Source of the DNA: Mesosutterella multiformis
Lineage (GTDB): Bacteria; Pseudomonadota; Gammaproteobacteria; Burkholderiales; Burkholderiaceae_F
NCBI RefSeq assembly: GCF_003402575.1
Contig: NZ_BGZJ01000001.1
Location: forward strand, 1,238,501 to 1,302,500
DNA: 64,000 nucleotides
Direction of reading: 5' to 3'
Shown: one piece after another, positions 53,127 to 61,334 of the stretch
Position numbering within the stretch: position 1 is the stretch's first letter
Layout of the letters: each line of letters begins with the position of its first letter
Notes under the pieces: model-generated
The model's database searches: none
What the model was told of the DNA's origin: nothing
Seen by the model: only the letters and a program-made list of their open reading frames with translations
Position numbers and translations under genes: made by a program

Positions 53127-53903
53127 CTAGTACGAGACCTGGCAGGTGAGGCCCCGGGCCCGGACACGTTCAGCGATCGCGTCAAGCTCTTCATGCGTTG
53201 CTTTCTGCAGGTCATGCGCCGGGGTATCGCGGTCAATCGTATAGATCGTGACAAGTCTCGGTCCGATCTTTTCAACTGCGTCCAGCCAGGGACCGACATA
53301 CTTTTCATCGACGTTATCGACCCGCTTGCCGTCGAAAGATCCGTGAAGGAACATCGTCTGAATGATGGCGCGGTTTCCGAACCGTTCCATTGCTTCGAGG
53401 ATCTTATCGAGATGCAGAGCGGCATTGGGCCGATCAACCCGCTCAATGTATTCCTCATCTACGGTGTCAAGCTTCAGCTCAGCGTTGTCGACCTTGAGAA
53501 GCGCGTCAAAAATGGGCTGACGCGTGATAAGGAAGGCGTTTGTCAGGACAGAGACCTTCGCCTTCGGGCAATACTCATCACGGAGCTTCAGAACGTCATC
53601 CACGATTTCAGAAAATTCAGGGTGACCGGTCGGTTCGCCGTTCCCGGAGAAGGTCAGCGTATCGGGGAGCTTCCCCTCGGCTTTCATTTCCTCGAGCTTT
53701 TCCCTGAGCATCGTACGGATGAGCCCCCGGCTCGGCATCTTCTGATGCGGACGCGTGTCGGCATTGAAGCCGATCTCGCAGTAAATGCAGTCGAAGGAGC
53801 AGATCTTGCCGTCCCCCGGGCAGACATTGATACCGAGAGAAATGCCGAGACGGCGGCTGTGAACGGGGCCGAAAAGGGGTGATGGGAAAATTATCGTAGA
53901 CAT
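53127..53903 (-). CDS. Radical SAM protein
   Basis: A 258-residue radical SAM enzyme. The N-terminus SPLFGPVHSRRLGISLGINV leads into the cluster motif KICSFDCIYCEIG (CxxxCxxC), followed by LTFSGNGEPTGHPEFSEI with the GxxEP SAM motif. This layout is the small single-domain group often linked to tRNA-wybutosine-like or unassigned functions. No substrate partner is adjacent. The gene stands alone, divergent from the SNF2 helicase. Confidence 0.88.
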   Translation of the reverse strand: MSTIIFPSPLFGPVHSRRLGISLGINVCPGDGKICSFDCIYCEIGFNADTRPHQKMPSRGLIRTMLREKLEEMKAEGKLPDTLTFSGNGEPTGHPEFSEIVDDVLKLRDEYCPKAKVSVLTNAFLITRQPIFDALLKVDNAELKLDTVDEEYIERVDRPNAALHLDKILEAMERFGNRAIIQTMFLHGSFDGKRVDNVDEKYVGPWLDAVEKIGPRLVTIYTIDRDTPAHDLQKATHEELDAIAERVRARGLTCQVSY

Positions 53904-54107
53904 GTTTTTTTTTAGGTTAGGGTCTTTGTTCCATTGTAGCCGCGGGAGTGAAAGCAGTCGGGGAAGCCTTGCGGGGTGTCGGGAACATCATTCGTAGTGC
54001 GGAATATCCGGAACTCAGGAGGCCAAGCGAGTAAAATATAGCGATTTCGGCTCCCCCTTATTTTCGAGGGCTGGAGCCTTCTCCGGAATCTGAGAGAGCT
54101 TATAAGC

Positions 54108-57100
54108 ATGGCGCGTATTCCTTTTGGAACAACCTGGTGGGGCAAGAAGTGGCTCGATTCACTGACGCTCCTCGACTACGAAAACCGGCTGCCCCGCGGC
54201 CGGAGTTACTTTTCGACGGGTCATGTTCTCTCAAGTGAATTCGATCCGAAGGAACTGCTTTTCACAGCGAAGGTTCAGGGCTCGCAGCTGAGACCTTATA
54301 CCGTGAAAATCCGTTTTCCCCGGGTGGACCGGGAGGCGGCTGCCCGCTTCACGGATCTTGTCGCAAAAGATCCGGAATTTATTTCTTCCCTTGTCGACGA
54401 CAGGCTGGAGCCCCGCGTCGCGGACGTCGCAGAGGCCGCCGGACTCAGGCTCTTTCCGGAATCCTGGCGCGAATTCGGTCTCACCTGCACCTGCCCGGAT
54501 TTCGCGGTGCCCTGTAAGCACATTGCGGCAGCCTTCCTTGCCATCGTCCGAGAAATTGATGCCGATCCCCTGAAAGTGCTGAGTTTCCAGGGCTTTGATC
54601 TGAAAAAAGCGCTGAAGGAGCGGGGAGTCGATCTGGAGCGGGCCGAGGGCTTTGAGCTTCCGGACGCCCGGTCACTGCTTCGCTGGAAGGCGAAGCCTGA
54701 AGAGGCTGTAGCGCCGAAGCAGGGCGGCGCGAAGGATGCGGAAACCGCGTTTTCGGCGGTTCCGCTCTATCTTGTGAAACCGCTCTCCGCCTCTCTTCTG
54801 AAGCTGCTGCCGGAAGAAACGGCGCTCTTTCCTGGAGGCCGCGACTGGCTGAAGAAAGTCTGGAACCGGATTTCAAAGCGCGCGTCAAACGCCTGGTCCC
54901 TCCGCGGAAGCCATACGAATGTCTGGGATCGCATTGACAAGGGACCTCTTGGATCCTGGGGGCCGGTTGTGCCGAAGGTGCAGATGTTCGACGATTCGCT
55001 CGACTTTGTGCGCCCCTATTCTGAAGGCATGACACCCCGGCCGCTCTCTGAAAAGCGGGCCTCCGGATGGCTTTTTGACGCCATGCTGGAGCTGGGAAAC
55101 GAAGAGGCGAGAAATCATTCTGTCGGGCTCTCCGTCTGGTATCAGCTGATCACCATCGCGTTGGCCCTCATGAAGAACGGCGCTGTGGTGCCGGTGCTCG
55201 TGCGTCATCCGGAGGCTGAGAAGCCAGCCTGCACGCTTGTCTGGGAACCGGCTCTCGCGGCGGATTCCGTACGGAGTGTTGTGCTTGAAGGCGCCGCGGC
55301 GCTTGAGTCGCTTGGTGTCCGGCTGATCACGCTTCCCGAGAATGAGGAATCAACCCCTGAAGGGCGTTTCCTCGCTATTCTCACGGTTCTCATTACGGCT
55401 TTTGCTGATCACATGCAGGCAGTAGACGCGGCAGCCCGCGGGAAGCTTGTCACCGGACTATTCGGTGACCGCTACCGGTGTCTTGAAGAGGGGGCCTGTG
55501 ATTCTGAAATCCATACGCTGAGCCGTTACCTCCGGCCGCTCTCCTTCTATCAGCTTCCGACCGACTGGGTGCCGGTCGTGGTTGTGAGGAGCCGGAACCG
55601 GGAGACGCTCCAGCTGAATCTCGGAATTCTGCCCGCGAAGCATGAGGCCGGAGAAAAACCGATTCTGCTGAAGACGATCCTGACCGATCCTGAGTATGAG
55701 CGGGATCGCTATGCGGTGATCGCGGGTTTCCAGATGCTGACGAGCGCCTGCCCCGAGCTCGCTGAAGTCCTGAAGAGTCAGGGGAAACCGTTCTCGATGG
55801 TGCCCGAGGATCTGAAGCCGTTCCTCTTTGAGGCCCGCCCGGCTCTTGAGCTGCTCGGAGCGCAGGTGCTGCTGCCGAAGCGGCTGAGAAAGATTTTCCG
55901 TCCGCAGCTGACGGCTGAAATATCGGGCACCGTGAAGAGTTCCGCCGGCCGTTTCCTCACGAAGGAGATGCTCGCGGATTTCAGCTGGAAGGTTTCGATC
56001 GGAAGCCGGGAGCTGACGGAAGCCGAAGCGCTGCAGCTCTTTGAAAAGAAGGGCGAGATTGTTCAGCTGGATGATGAATATGTGTGGCTTGATCCGGCGG
56101 AGATCGAGGCGATTGAAAAACGCCTGAAGCAGAAGCGTAAGCCAGGGTATCTCGAGCGCCTGAGAGGGGCTCTTACCGGTGAAATTGAAGGCGCCGGCGT
56201 TCAGGTGTCGGGCGACATCATGGAGAAGCTGCGTGAAATCAGCCGCGAGAAAGAGATTCCGGTGCCGGATGATATCCGGGCGGAGTTGCGCCCGTATCAG
56301 AAGCGCGGCTACTCCTGGCTCATGAAGAATTTCCGCCTGGGGCTTGGATCGCTGATTGCGGATGACATGGGACTCGGAAAGACGCTTCAGGTGATCACAG
56401 CGCTCGATGAACTGAAGCGCGAAGGCGAACTGAAGACCGGGAAAGTCATTGCGGTCGTGCCCGCGACACTGCTCACAAACTGGGTGCGGGAGATACGGAA
56501 GTTTGCCCCGAATCTGACAGCCGAGATTTATCACGGATCGGACCGGAAACTGGGTGACCCGGATAAGCGCCCTGATGTGCTTCTCACGACCTACGGCACG
56601 CTGAGACGGGATTCCGAGCAGCTTTCGAAACTCTCGTGGCGCGTCATGGTGATGGATGAAGCCCAGGCCGTGAAGAACACCGGAACCGGTGCCTATGCTG
56701 CCGCCTCCTCCTTTCCGGCGGATCGCGTGATCGCTATGACGGGTACACCGGTTGAGAACCGTCTGATGGAGTACTGGTCAATTTTCTCGATTGTGCAGCC
56801 AGGGCTTCTCGGCACGGCGTCCGACTTCCGGGAAAATTTCTCGGTTCCTATTGAGAACGAACATGATCCCCGGGCGGCCGAGGCTTTCAGAAAGCTTGTC
56901 GCCCCCTTCATGCTTCGCCGTATGAAGACCGATAAAGCGATTATCAGCGATCTGCCCGACTGCATTGTGCAGGATGTTATGACGACGCTGCTCCCCGAGC
57001 AGGCGTATCTCTACCAGGAAACTCTCACGAGAAATCTGGATGCGATCAGCCGTGCTGAGGCGAACAGCCGCGATAAGCAGGTGAAGCGCCGGGCGCTGGT

Positions 57101-57701
57101 TCTCAAGCTCATCACGGAGCTGAAGCAGATCTGCAATTCTCCCTCTCAGTACAACAAACAGTGGTCTGAGACACCGGACAGCGCCAAGGCGGAAACACTT
57201 TTTGAACTGCTTGATGAGTGCCGTGAAAACGGAAGAAAAGTTCTCGTCTTTACGCAGTACCGGGAAATGGGAGAACTGCTGCAGGGGTGGATCGCGAAAA
57301 AGACCGGTCGGAAACCTGAGTTCCTGCACGGCGGGGTAAGTGTCGCGCGCCGCGCAGTGATGGTGGATGACTTCCAGAATAATCCTGACAGCCATATCCT
57401 TCTTGTGTCGCTCAAAGCGGGCGGAACCGGTCTCAATCTCACTGCCGCCTCCGTCGTTATCCATTACGATCTGTGGTGGAACCCTGCGGTGGAAAGCCAG
57501 GCAAGTGACCGCGCCTGGCGTATCGGTCAGCAGCGCGATGTGCTGGTGTACCGTTTCGTCACTGAGGGAACGTTTGAAGAACGAATCAACGAAATGCTGA
57601 CGGAAAAGCGCCGGATAACGGATCTCGCGGTGTCGAGCGGTGAGAACTGGGTGGGCGATATGAGCACGAGCGAACTGCGCGCGCTCTTCAGTCTGTCCTA
57701 G
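54108..57701 (+). CDS. SNF2-family helicase with SWIM zinc finger
   Basis: A 1197-residue protein. The N-terminal part has GTTWWGKKWLDSL and a SWIM finger LTCTCPDFAVPCKHIAAAF near residues 124-142. A long middle region follows (HNH-free, SNF2-associated). The ATPase has DDMGLGKTLQVI near 752 and DEAQAVKN near 850; the helicase C-terminal domain has VFTQYREMGELL, LVSLKAGGTGLNLTAA and DRAWRIGQQRDVLVYRF. Such proteins remodel protein-DNA complexes, perhaps with RNA polymerase. The next gene starts 38 bp downstream. Confidence 0.93.
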   Translation: MARIPFGTTWWGKKWLDSLTLLDYENRLPRGRSYFSTGHVLSSEFDPKELLFTAKVQGSQLRPYTVKIRFPRVDREAAARFTDLVAKDPEFISSLVDDRLEPRVADVAEAAGLRLFPESWREFGLTCTCPDFAVPCKHIAAAFLAIVREIDADPLKVLSFQGFDLKKALKERGVDLERAEGFELPDARSLLRWKAKPEEAVAPKQGGAKDAETAFSAVPLYLVKPLSASLLKLLPEETALFPGGRDWLKKVWNRISKRASNAWSLRGSHTNVWDRIDKGPLGSWGPVVPKVQMFDDSLDFVRPYSEGMTPRPLSEKRASGWLFDAMLELGNEEARNHSVGLSVWYQLITIALALMKNGAVVPVLVRHPEAEKPACTLVWEPALAADSVRSVVLEGAAALESLGVRLITLPENEESTPEGRFLAILTVLITAFADHMQAVDAAARGKLVTGLFGDRYRCLEEGACDSEIHTLSRYLRPLSFYQLPTDWVPVVVVRSRNRETLQLNLGILPAKHEAGEKPILLKTILTDPEYERDRYAVIAGFQMLTSACPELAEVLKSQGKPFSMVPEDLKPFLFEARPALELLGAQVLLPKRLRKIFRPQLTAEISGTVKSSAGRFLTKEMLADFSWKVSIGSRELTEAEALQLFEKKGEIVQLDDEYVWLDPAEIEAIEKRLKQKRKPGYLERLRGALTGEIEGAGVQVSGDIMEKLREISREKEIPVPDDIRAELRPYQKRGYSWLMKNFRLGLGSLIADDMGLGKTLQVITALDELKREGELKTGKVIAVVPATLLTNWVREIRKFAPNLTAEIYHGSDRKLGDPDKRPDVLLTTYGTLRRDSEQLSKLSWRVMVMDEAQAVKNTGTGAYAAASSFPADRVIAMTGTPVENRLMEYWSIFSIVQPGLLGTASDFRENFSVPIENEHDPRAAEAFRKLVAPFMLRRMKTDKAIISDLPDCIVQDVMTTLLPEQAYLYQETLTRNLDAISRAEANSRDKQVKRRALVLKLITELKQICNSPSQYNKQWSETPDSAKAETLFELLDECRENGRKVLVFTQYREMGELLQGWIAKKTGRKPEFLHGGVSVARRAVMVDDFQNNPDSHILLVSLKAGGTGLNLTAASVVIHYDLWWNPAVESQASDRAWRIGQQRDVLVYRFVTEGTFEERINEMLTEKRRITDLAVSSGENWVGDMSTSELRALFSLS

Positions 57702-57739
57702 CGGATTCAGGCGCTGTCTCCGGGGCAAAGGAGAATCTG

Positions 57740-58219
57740 ATGAAAACGTTGAAGACTGCGGCCGCCTGCGCCGCTCTGATGATGACGCTCGCGGGGGCCT
57801 CGGCGCAGGCTTTTGCTGCCGGAACCTCTTCCCAGGCGCTGGGTGAGTGTCTCTACCGGAACGCGACGCCTGACCAGAAAACCCAGCTGATTCAGTGGGC
57901 TTATGTGACGATCGGAAAGACCGATGCCGCGAAGAGCGTCCAGGCGATTCCTCAGGCCAAGACCCAGGCGGTGACGCAGAAAATGAAGAGCACGCTGACG
58001 ACGCTTCTTCTTCATTCCTGCCCGAAGGAAGCGGCTCAGGTGCTTCTCACGGATCCGAAGAATGGCTCCATTGACGCCATGGAAACCGTGACCTCGCTTA
58101 TGCTGCGGGAAAAGGTCCGCGATCAGGTCGGTAACGTGCTGGATCTTCAGTCCGCGGGCGGTGCGGCGAGCAAGGCAGGTGAACTTCTGAAAGGCGTTGG
58201 CTCTTTCTTCGGTAAGTAA
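57740..58219 (+). CDS. Small exported protein of unknown function
   Basis: A 159-residue protein with a signal (MKTLKTAAACAALMMTLAGA, cleavage near AFAAG). The mature part is helical with two Cys (GECLYRNATPDQ and LLHSCPKEAAQVLL) that could form a disulfide, and a Gly-rich end. No family was recognised. It follows the SNF2 gene by 38 bp and precedes a terminator shared with HU. Confidence 0.7.
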   Translation: MKTLKTAAACAALMMTLAGASAQAFAAGTSSQALGECLYRNATPDQKTQLIQWAYVTIGKTDAAKSVQAIPQAKTQAVTQKMKSTLTTLLLHSCPKEAAQVLLTDPKNGSIDAMETVTSLMLREKVRDQVGNVLDLQSAGGAASKAGELLKGVGSFFGK

Positions 58220-58237
58220 AATCCGACATTCGGACCA

Positions 58238-58275
58238 TAAAAAAACAGCCTCCGGAATCACATCCGGGGGCTGTT
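58238..58275. terminator. Terminator between the exported protein and HU
   Basis: ACAGCC-T-CCGGA pairs with TCCGG-G-GGCTGT; on the minus strand a seven-T run follows, so it is chiefly the HU terminator. Confidence 0.88.
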
Positions 58276-58308
58276 CAGACGGGAGGACAAGCTCCTCCTC
58301 GTACAGAA

Positions 58309-58626
58309 TTACTTGCGGGCCTTCGCCTTGCGGGCAGGAGCCTTCTTCTTCGGTGCGTTGACAGCAGCCTTGAAAGCAGCGCCCGGGATGAACTTCGGCA
58401 CATTGGTAGCGGCGATCTTGATCGGAGCGCCGGTGCTCGGATTGCGTCCCGTACGGGCGGGGCGGGCCTGGAGCTTAAACGTACCGAAGCCGACCAGCGT
58501 CAGCTTTTCATCGGCCTTGACGGTTTCAACAACAGCATCGAGAACGGTCTGCAGAACGCGAGCGGCTTTGGCCTTCGGAAGTTCTTCGGCAGCTGCGATC
58601 TTTTCAACGAGCTCTTGACGATTCAT
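58309..58626 (-). CDS. HU-family DNA-binding protein
   Basis: A 105-residue nucleoid protein: MNRQELVEKIAAAEELPKAK, LTLVGFGTFKLQARPARTGR and NPSTGAPIKIAATNVPKFIP are standard HU features. A basic Lys/Ala/Pro-rich tail (about 15 residues, KKKAPARKAKARK) extends beyond E. coli HU and should strengthen DNA binding. A GGAG site precedes the start. Confidence 0.95.
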   Translation of the reverse strand: MNRQELVEKIAAAEELPKAKAARVLQTVLDAVVETVKADEKLTLVGFGTFKLQARPARTGRNPSTGAPIKIAATNVPKFIPGAAFKAAVNAPKKKAPARKAKARK

Positions 58627-58969
58627 AAGCGGTTCTCCTTTAACCGGCAGCTTTGGGCCAATGCCCGGCCGGCTGATTTTTAGAAAAAATACAAAATGAA
58701 CCAGGGCCGCAGGACGCTCGAGAGATCAACATCGACTTTAAGCTGTCAGCCGAAAGCGGATCGCCTGAAATCAGCGGTTTCCGCCCGGAAAGCGGTCCAC
58801 ACCGAAAAACGCAGGTGTTGAATTGATGTTAGCTGAAAAAACCGCAATTGAACACAGAAAAACCTCAGAAACGCCTGCTAAATAAGGGTTTTAGCTGGAA
58901 AAACAGCAAAAAAATGCCCTGCGTCAAAAGTAATCCGGTGTTTGACCGAGAACAATGCCCGCAAACCGC
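58627..58969. other. Noncoding gap upstream of HU
   Basis: 343 bp containing the HU promoter on the minus strand and the 3' end of the Sel1-protein transcript. Plus-strand frames here are short. No hairpin of note or other element was seen. Confidence 0.5.
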
Positions 58970-60028
58970 CTAGAAAAGGGCCGCGACAAGCGCTGAGTCT
59001 TCCGGATAGCGGGCGGAAAGCTTCTGTGCTTCGCTGCGTTCGGAAGGGGAGGCGACAGCTTCGAGCGCTCCGATCATATCGCGTCCGAGTTCACCGTCTG
59101 TCTGCTCCTGAGCCCGAAGGGTCAGTGCGAGAGCTGAGGCGATGTTCTGCTCCACACCGTCTCCGCGCTGCAGTGCGGAGGCAAGAAAGAGAAGGGCATT
59201 CGGATTGCCCTGGGAGGCGGAGGCCTTAGCCCAGCTGATCGCCTTTGCGGGGTTCGCCGCGACGCCCCGGCCGATAGCGTAGAGAAGAGCGAGACGGTAC
59301 TGGGCATCGGGAAGGCCGTCAGAAGCGGCTGCCGTGATCCACCGCACAGCCTCTTTTTCCCGGTTTTCTCCCCGGGATTCTTTTTCATTCGCGTAGAAAA
59401 GCCCGAGCTCGAGCTGAGCCGGCGCGTAACCCTGGGATGCCGCGCGGCGAAGCCAGAGCGCAGCCTGTACGGGATCCGGCCGGCAGCCGATTCCGGTTTC
59501 ATAGCATTTGCCGACTTTGAGCTGTGAAAGCACATGCCCCTGGGCACCGGCGAGGCGGTACCAGGTGAGAGCCCCGTGAGGATCCTCAGGTGTTCCGAAG
59601 CCGTGTTCCATCGCAACCCCGAGGTGATACTGAGCGTCGGCGTTTCCTGCCAGAGCTGCTGTATGGAAGAGTTCCACCGCGCGTTCAGGATTGGGATGAA
59701 CACCCTGACCCCGGGCGTAGAGAAGCCCAAGCAGCGCTTCACTTGCCGCATGATCCCGGGCTGCGGCCTTGCGGAGCCACTTGACGGCTTCGCGGTTCTC
59801 CGTGGAAAGAGTATTTCTTGAGACAAGGAGCTTCGCGAGTTCGTACTGCGCCTGAGTGTCGCCGGTTGCGGCGGCACGGGCATAGTCCTCGATCGCTTCG
59901 GCTGAGCGCCGGGTCGAAGCACCGGGCGTCCCTTCCAGCAGTTCGAGGACTCCCTGATCGCGCATCAGTTTCTCGCGGCCCGGTGCCGGGAAAAGACTCT
60001 GCCCGATTTCCCTTGCTGTTTTTGTCAT
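58970..60028 (-). CDS. Sel1-repeat (TPR-like) protein
   Basis: A 352-residue protein made of about seven Sel1 repeats, each with the pattern A-x2-LG-x2-Y-x-G-x-G, for example SEALLGLLYARGQGVHPNPERAV (in part) and AQYRLALLYAIGRGVAANP. No signal peptide, so it is probably cytoplasmic. Sel1 proteins are scaffolds for protein complexes. It lies 18 bp after a small membrane protein gene and is probably co-transcribed. Confidence 0.88.
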   Translation of the reverse strand: MTKTAREIGQSLFPAPGREKLMRDQGVLELLEGTPGASTRRSAEAIEDYARAAATGDTQAQYELAKLLVSRNTLSTENREAVKWLRKAAARDHAASEALLGLLYARGQGVHPNPERAVELFHTAALAGNADAQYHLGVAMEHGFGTPEDPHGALTWYRLAGAQGHVLSQLKVGKCYETGIGCRPDPVQAALWLRRAASQGYAPAQLELGLFYANEKESRGENREKEAVRWITAAASDGLPDAQYRLALLYAIGRGVAANPAKAISWAKASASQGNPNALLFLASALQRGDGVEQNIASALALTLRAQEQTDGELGRDMIGALEAVASPSERSEAQKLSARYPEDSALVAALF

Positions 60029-60046
60029 CCTGCGGCGTCCGCCTTC

Positions 60047-60520
60047 TCAGTCGGTATACGGAATGATGCCGATCAGCTGCCAGAACATCTTGGCGATGTA
60101 GAAGAGCGCGGTCCAGGCGGCGAGACCGAGAACACCGAAGGTAATCGCTTTTGAGGTCGGGACGCTGACGAGGCGCTTGGAGAGTTTTTGAGCCTCGCGG
60201 ATCCGAATCGCGTGACGGAAGCCGCAGGTTGCGGCCCAGCCGACAAGCAGCACAATGTCTACGATGAAAAGCGTCAGGCCCCAGCCCGGACGGATCGCGG
60301 CGATCGGCTGAATGATGGCCGCGATGGCGAGCAGGATCATGCTGAAACGCTCCCAGAGAAAAGCGGCGTCCGCGCCTTCCTTGTCACCGATGTGCCTCAG
60401 ATCGGTTCCCTGCAGCATGGTGCCGAAAACGGGAGTGAAGATAATGGACAGCCACAATGCGGCCCAAGGGTTCCAAATCTCATTTTCGTGATTCCGTTCC
60501 GGGGCGGAATTGGTGGCCAT
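60047..60520 (-). CDS. Small membrane protein of unknown function
   Basis: A 157-residue protein with four hydrophobic helices (AALWLSIIFTPVFGTMLQG, FSMILLAIAAIIQPIAAI, LTLFIVDIVLLVGWAA and AITFGVLGLAAWTALFYIA) and a hydrophilic, Asn/Glu-rich start. No family was recognised. It heads the unit with the Sel1 protein. Confidence 0.75.
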   Translation of the reverse strand: MATNSAPERNHENEIWNPWAALWLSIIFTPVFGTMLQGTDLRHIGDKEGADAAFLWERFSMILLAIAAIIQPIAAIRPGWGLTLFIVDIVLLVGWAATCGFRHAIRIREAQKLSKRLVSVPTSKAITFGVLGLAAWTALFYIAKMFWQLIGIIPYTD

Positions 60521-60638
60521 CGGCTTGCTCCTTATAAGAAAACCCCATCATTTTACCTGTCCCAAAGCGGTCTTTCTCATCTAAGGAACGAGAATTTTGT
60601 GTCATACCACCTTTAAGAATTAGGTAAAAAGGAGTAGA

Positions 60639-60761
60639 ATGCTTTTCGAAGGGAGCGCTCCGCAACGTGGCTCTCCCCAGATGCATTTTCATCTTGCGGA
60701 TGATGATGTATTTGCCGGTTCTCCGTTATCGGGGGATAGCAGTACGGAGAATCGGCTGTGA
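60639..60761 (+). CDS. Candidate 40-residue small protein
   Basis: A short frame with a strong ribosome site (AAAGGAG, four bases before the ATG) and its own terminator eight bases after the stop. The peptide starts MLFEGSAPQRGSPQMHFHLA and ends acidic/Ser-rich (SGDSSTENRL); it has no membrane segment. The second half of the frame also forms a perfect hairpin, TTCTCCGT/ACGGAGAA (60719-60726 with 60744-60751). It may therefore be a small protein, a noncoding RNA, or both. Confidence 0.5.
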   Translation: MLFEGSAPQRGSPQMHFHLADDDVFAGSPLSGDSSTENRL

Positions 60762-60768
60762 TCTTGAT

Positions 60769-60803
60769 TCCCGGAGCCGTTTAACGAGCTCCGGGATTTT
60801 TTT
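60769..60803 (+). terminator. Terminator of the small candidate gene
   Basis: TCCCGGAGC (60769-60777) pairs with GCTCCGGGA (60788-60796), followed by seven T. It overlaps the last codons of the convergent hicB gene. Confidence 0.88.
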
Positions 60804-61212
60804 CAGAAAGTGAGAAAGCGCCTCCGATGGCCCGGAAAGCGTCTTCAATCGCTTCCATGCTGGCGAGATCCCGATCCAGATCTACGAGTCTCTGAGCCTG
60901 CGTCTGGGTGACACCAAGAAGACGGGCGAGATCCGAAAGCCGCCAGCGGTTCTTCAGCATGTAATTCCAGAGAATAATCTTCGCCTGTACACGGACAGGC
61001 AGGTAGACAAGGCAGGTGGCGCTCCGGTCTGAGGTGACTGGTATCGGTTCGTGTTTTTTCCGGTAGGTCTGAAGAGCGGAGGCAAGGTTTTCTCTGACGA
61101 AGTCAAGCGCCTCAGGGCGTGACGGCTGTACCGTGAAGAAGGCTGGGATATCGGGGCAGGTCGCTTCGACACTGCCGTTCGGGAGATCTCTCAGATTGAC
61201 TCGATAGTGCAT
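60781..61212 (-). CDS. HicB-like antitoxin without HicA
   Basis: A 143-residue protein with a HicB fold N-terminus (MHYRVNLRDLPNGSVEATCPDIP) and a C-terminal helix-turn-helix (WRLSDLARLLGVTQTQAQRLV). HicB normally neutralises the HicA mRNA-cleaving toxin and represses the pair. No hicA-like frame lies on either side. It could be a solitary regulator or a remnant. The end overlaps the terminator of the convergent small gene. Confidence 0.8.
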   Translation of the reverse strand: MHYRVNLRDLPNGSVEATCPDIPAFFTVQPSRPEALDFVRENLASALQTYRKKHEPIPVTSDRSATCLVYLPVRVQAKIILWNYMLKNRWRLSDLARLLGVTQTQAQRLVDLDRDLASMEAIEDAFRAIGGAFSLSEKNPGAR

Positions 61213-61284
61213 GGCTGGCAGCAGGTTTCAGATTCTGAGTTAAACAGGATTTGCTTATTTTACTTTGCCAGCCAAGGTGAAAAA

Positions 61285-61314
61285 TCAAAAAAGATCCGGC
61301 ACAGGTGCCGGATC
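61285..61314 (-). terminator. Terminator of the MmgE/PrpD gene
   Basis: GATCCGGCAC (61293-61302) pairs with GTGCCGGATC (61305-61314); on the minus strand six T follow. Confidence 0.9.
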
Positions 61315-61334
61315 CAAAAGCGAAGTTTCTGATC

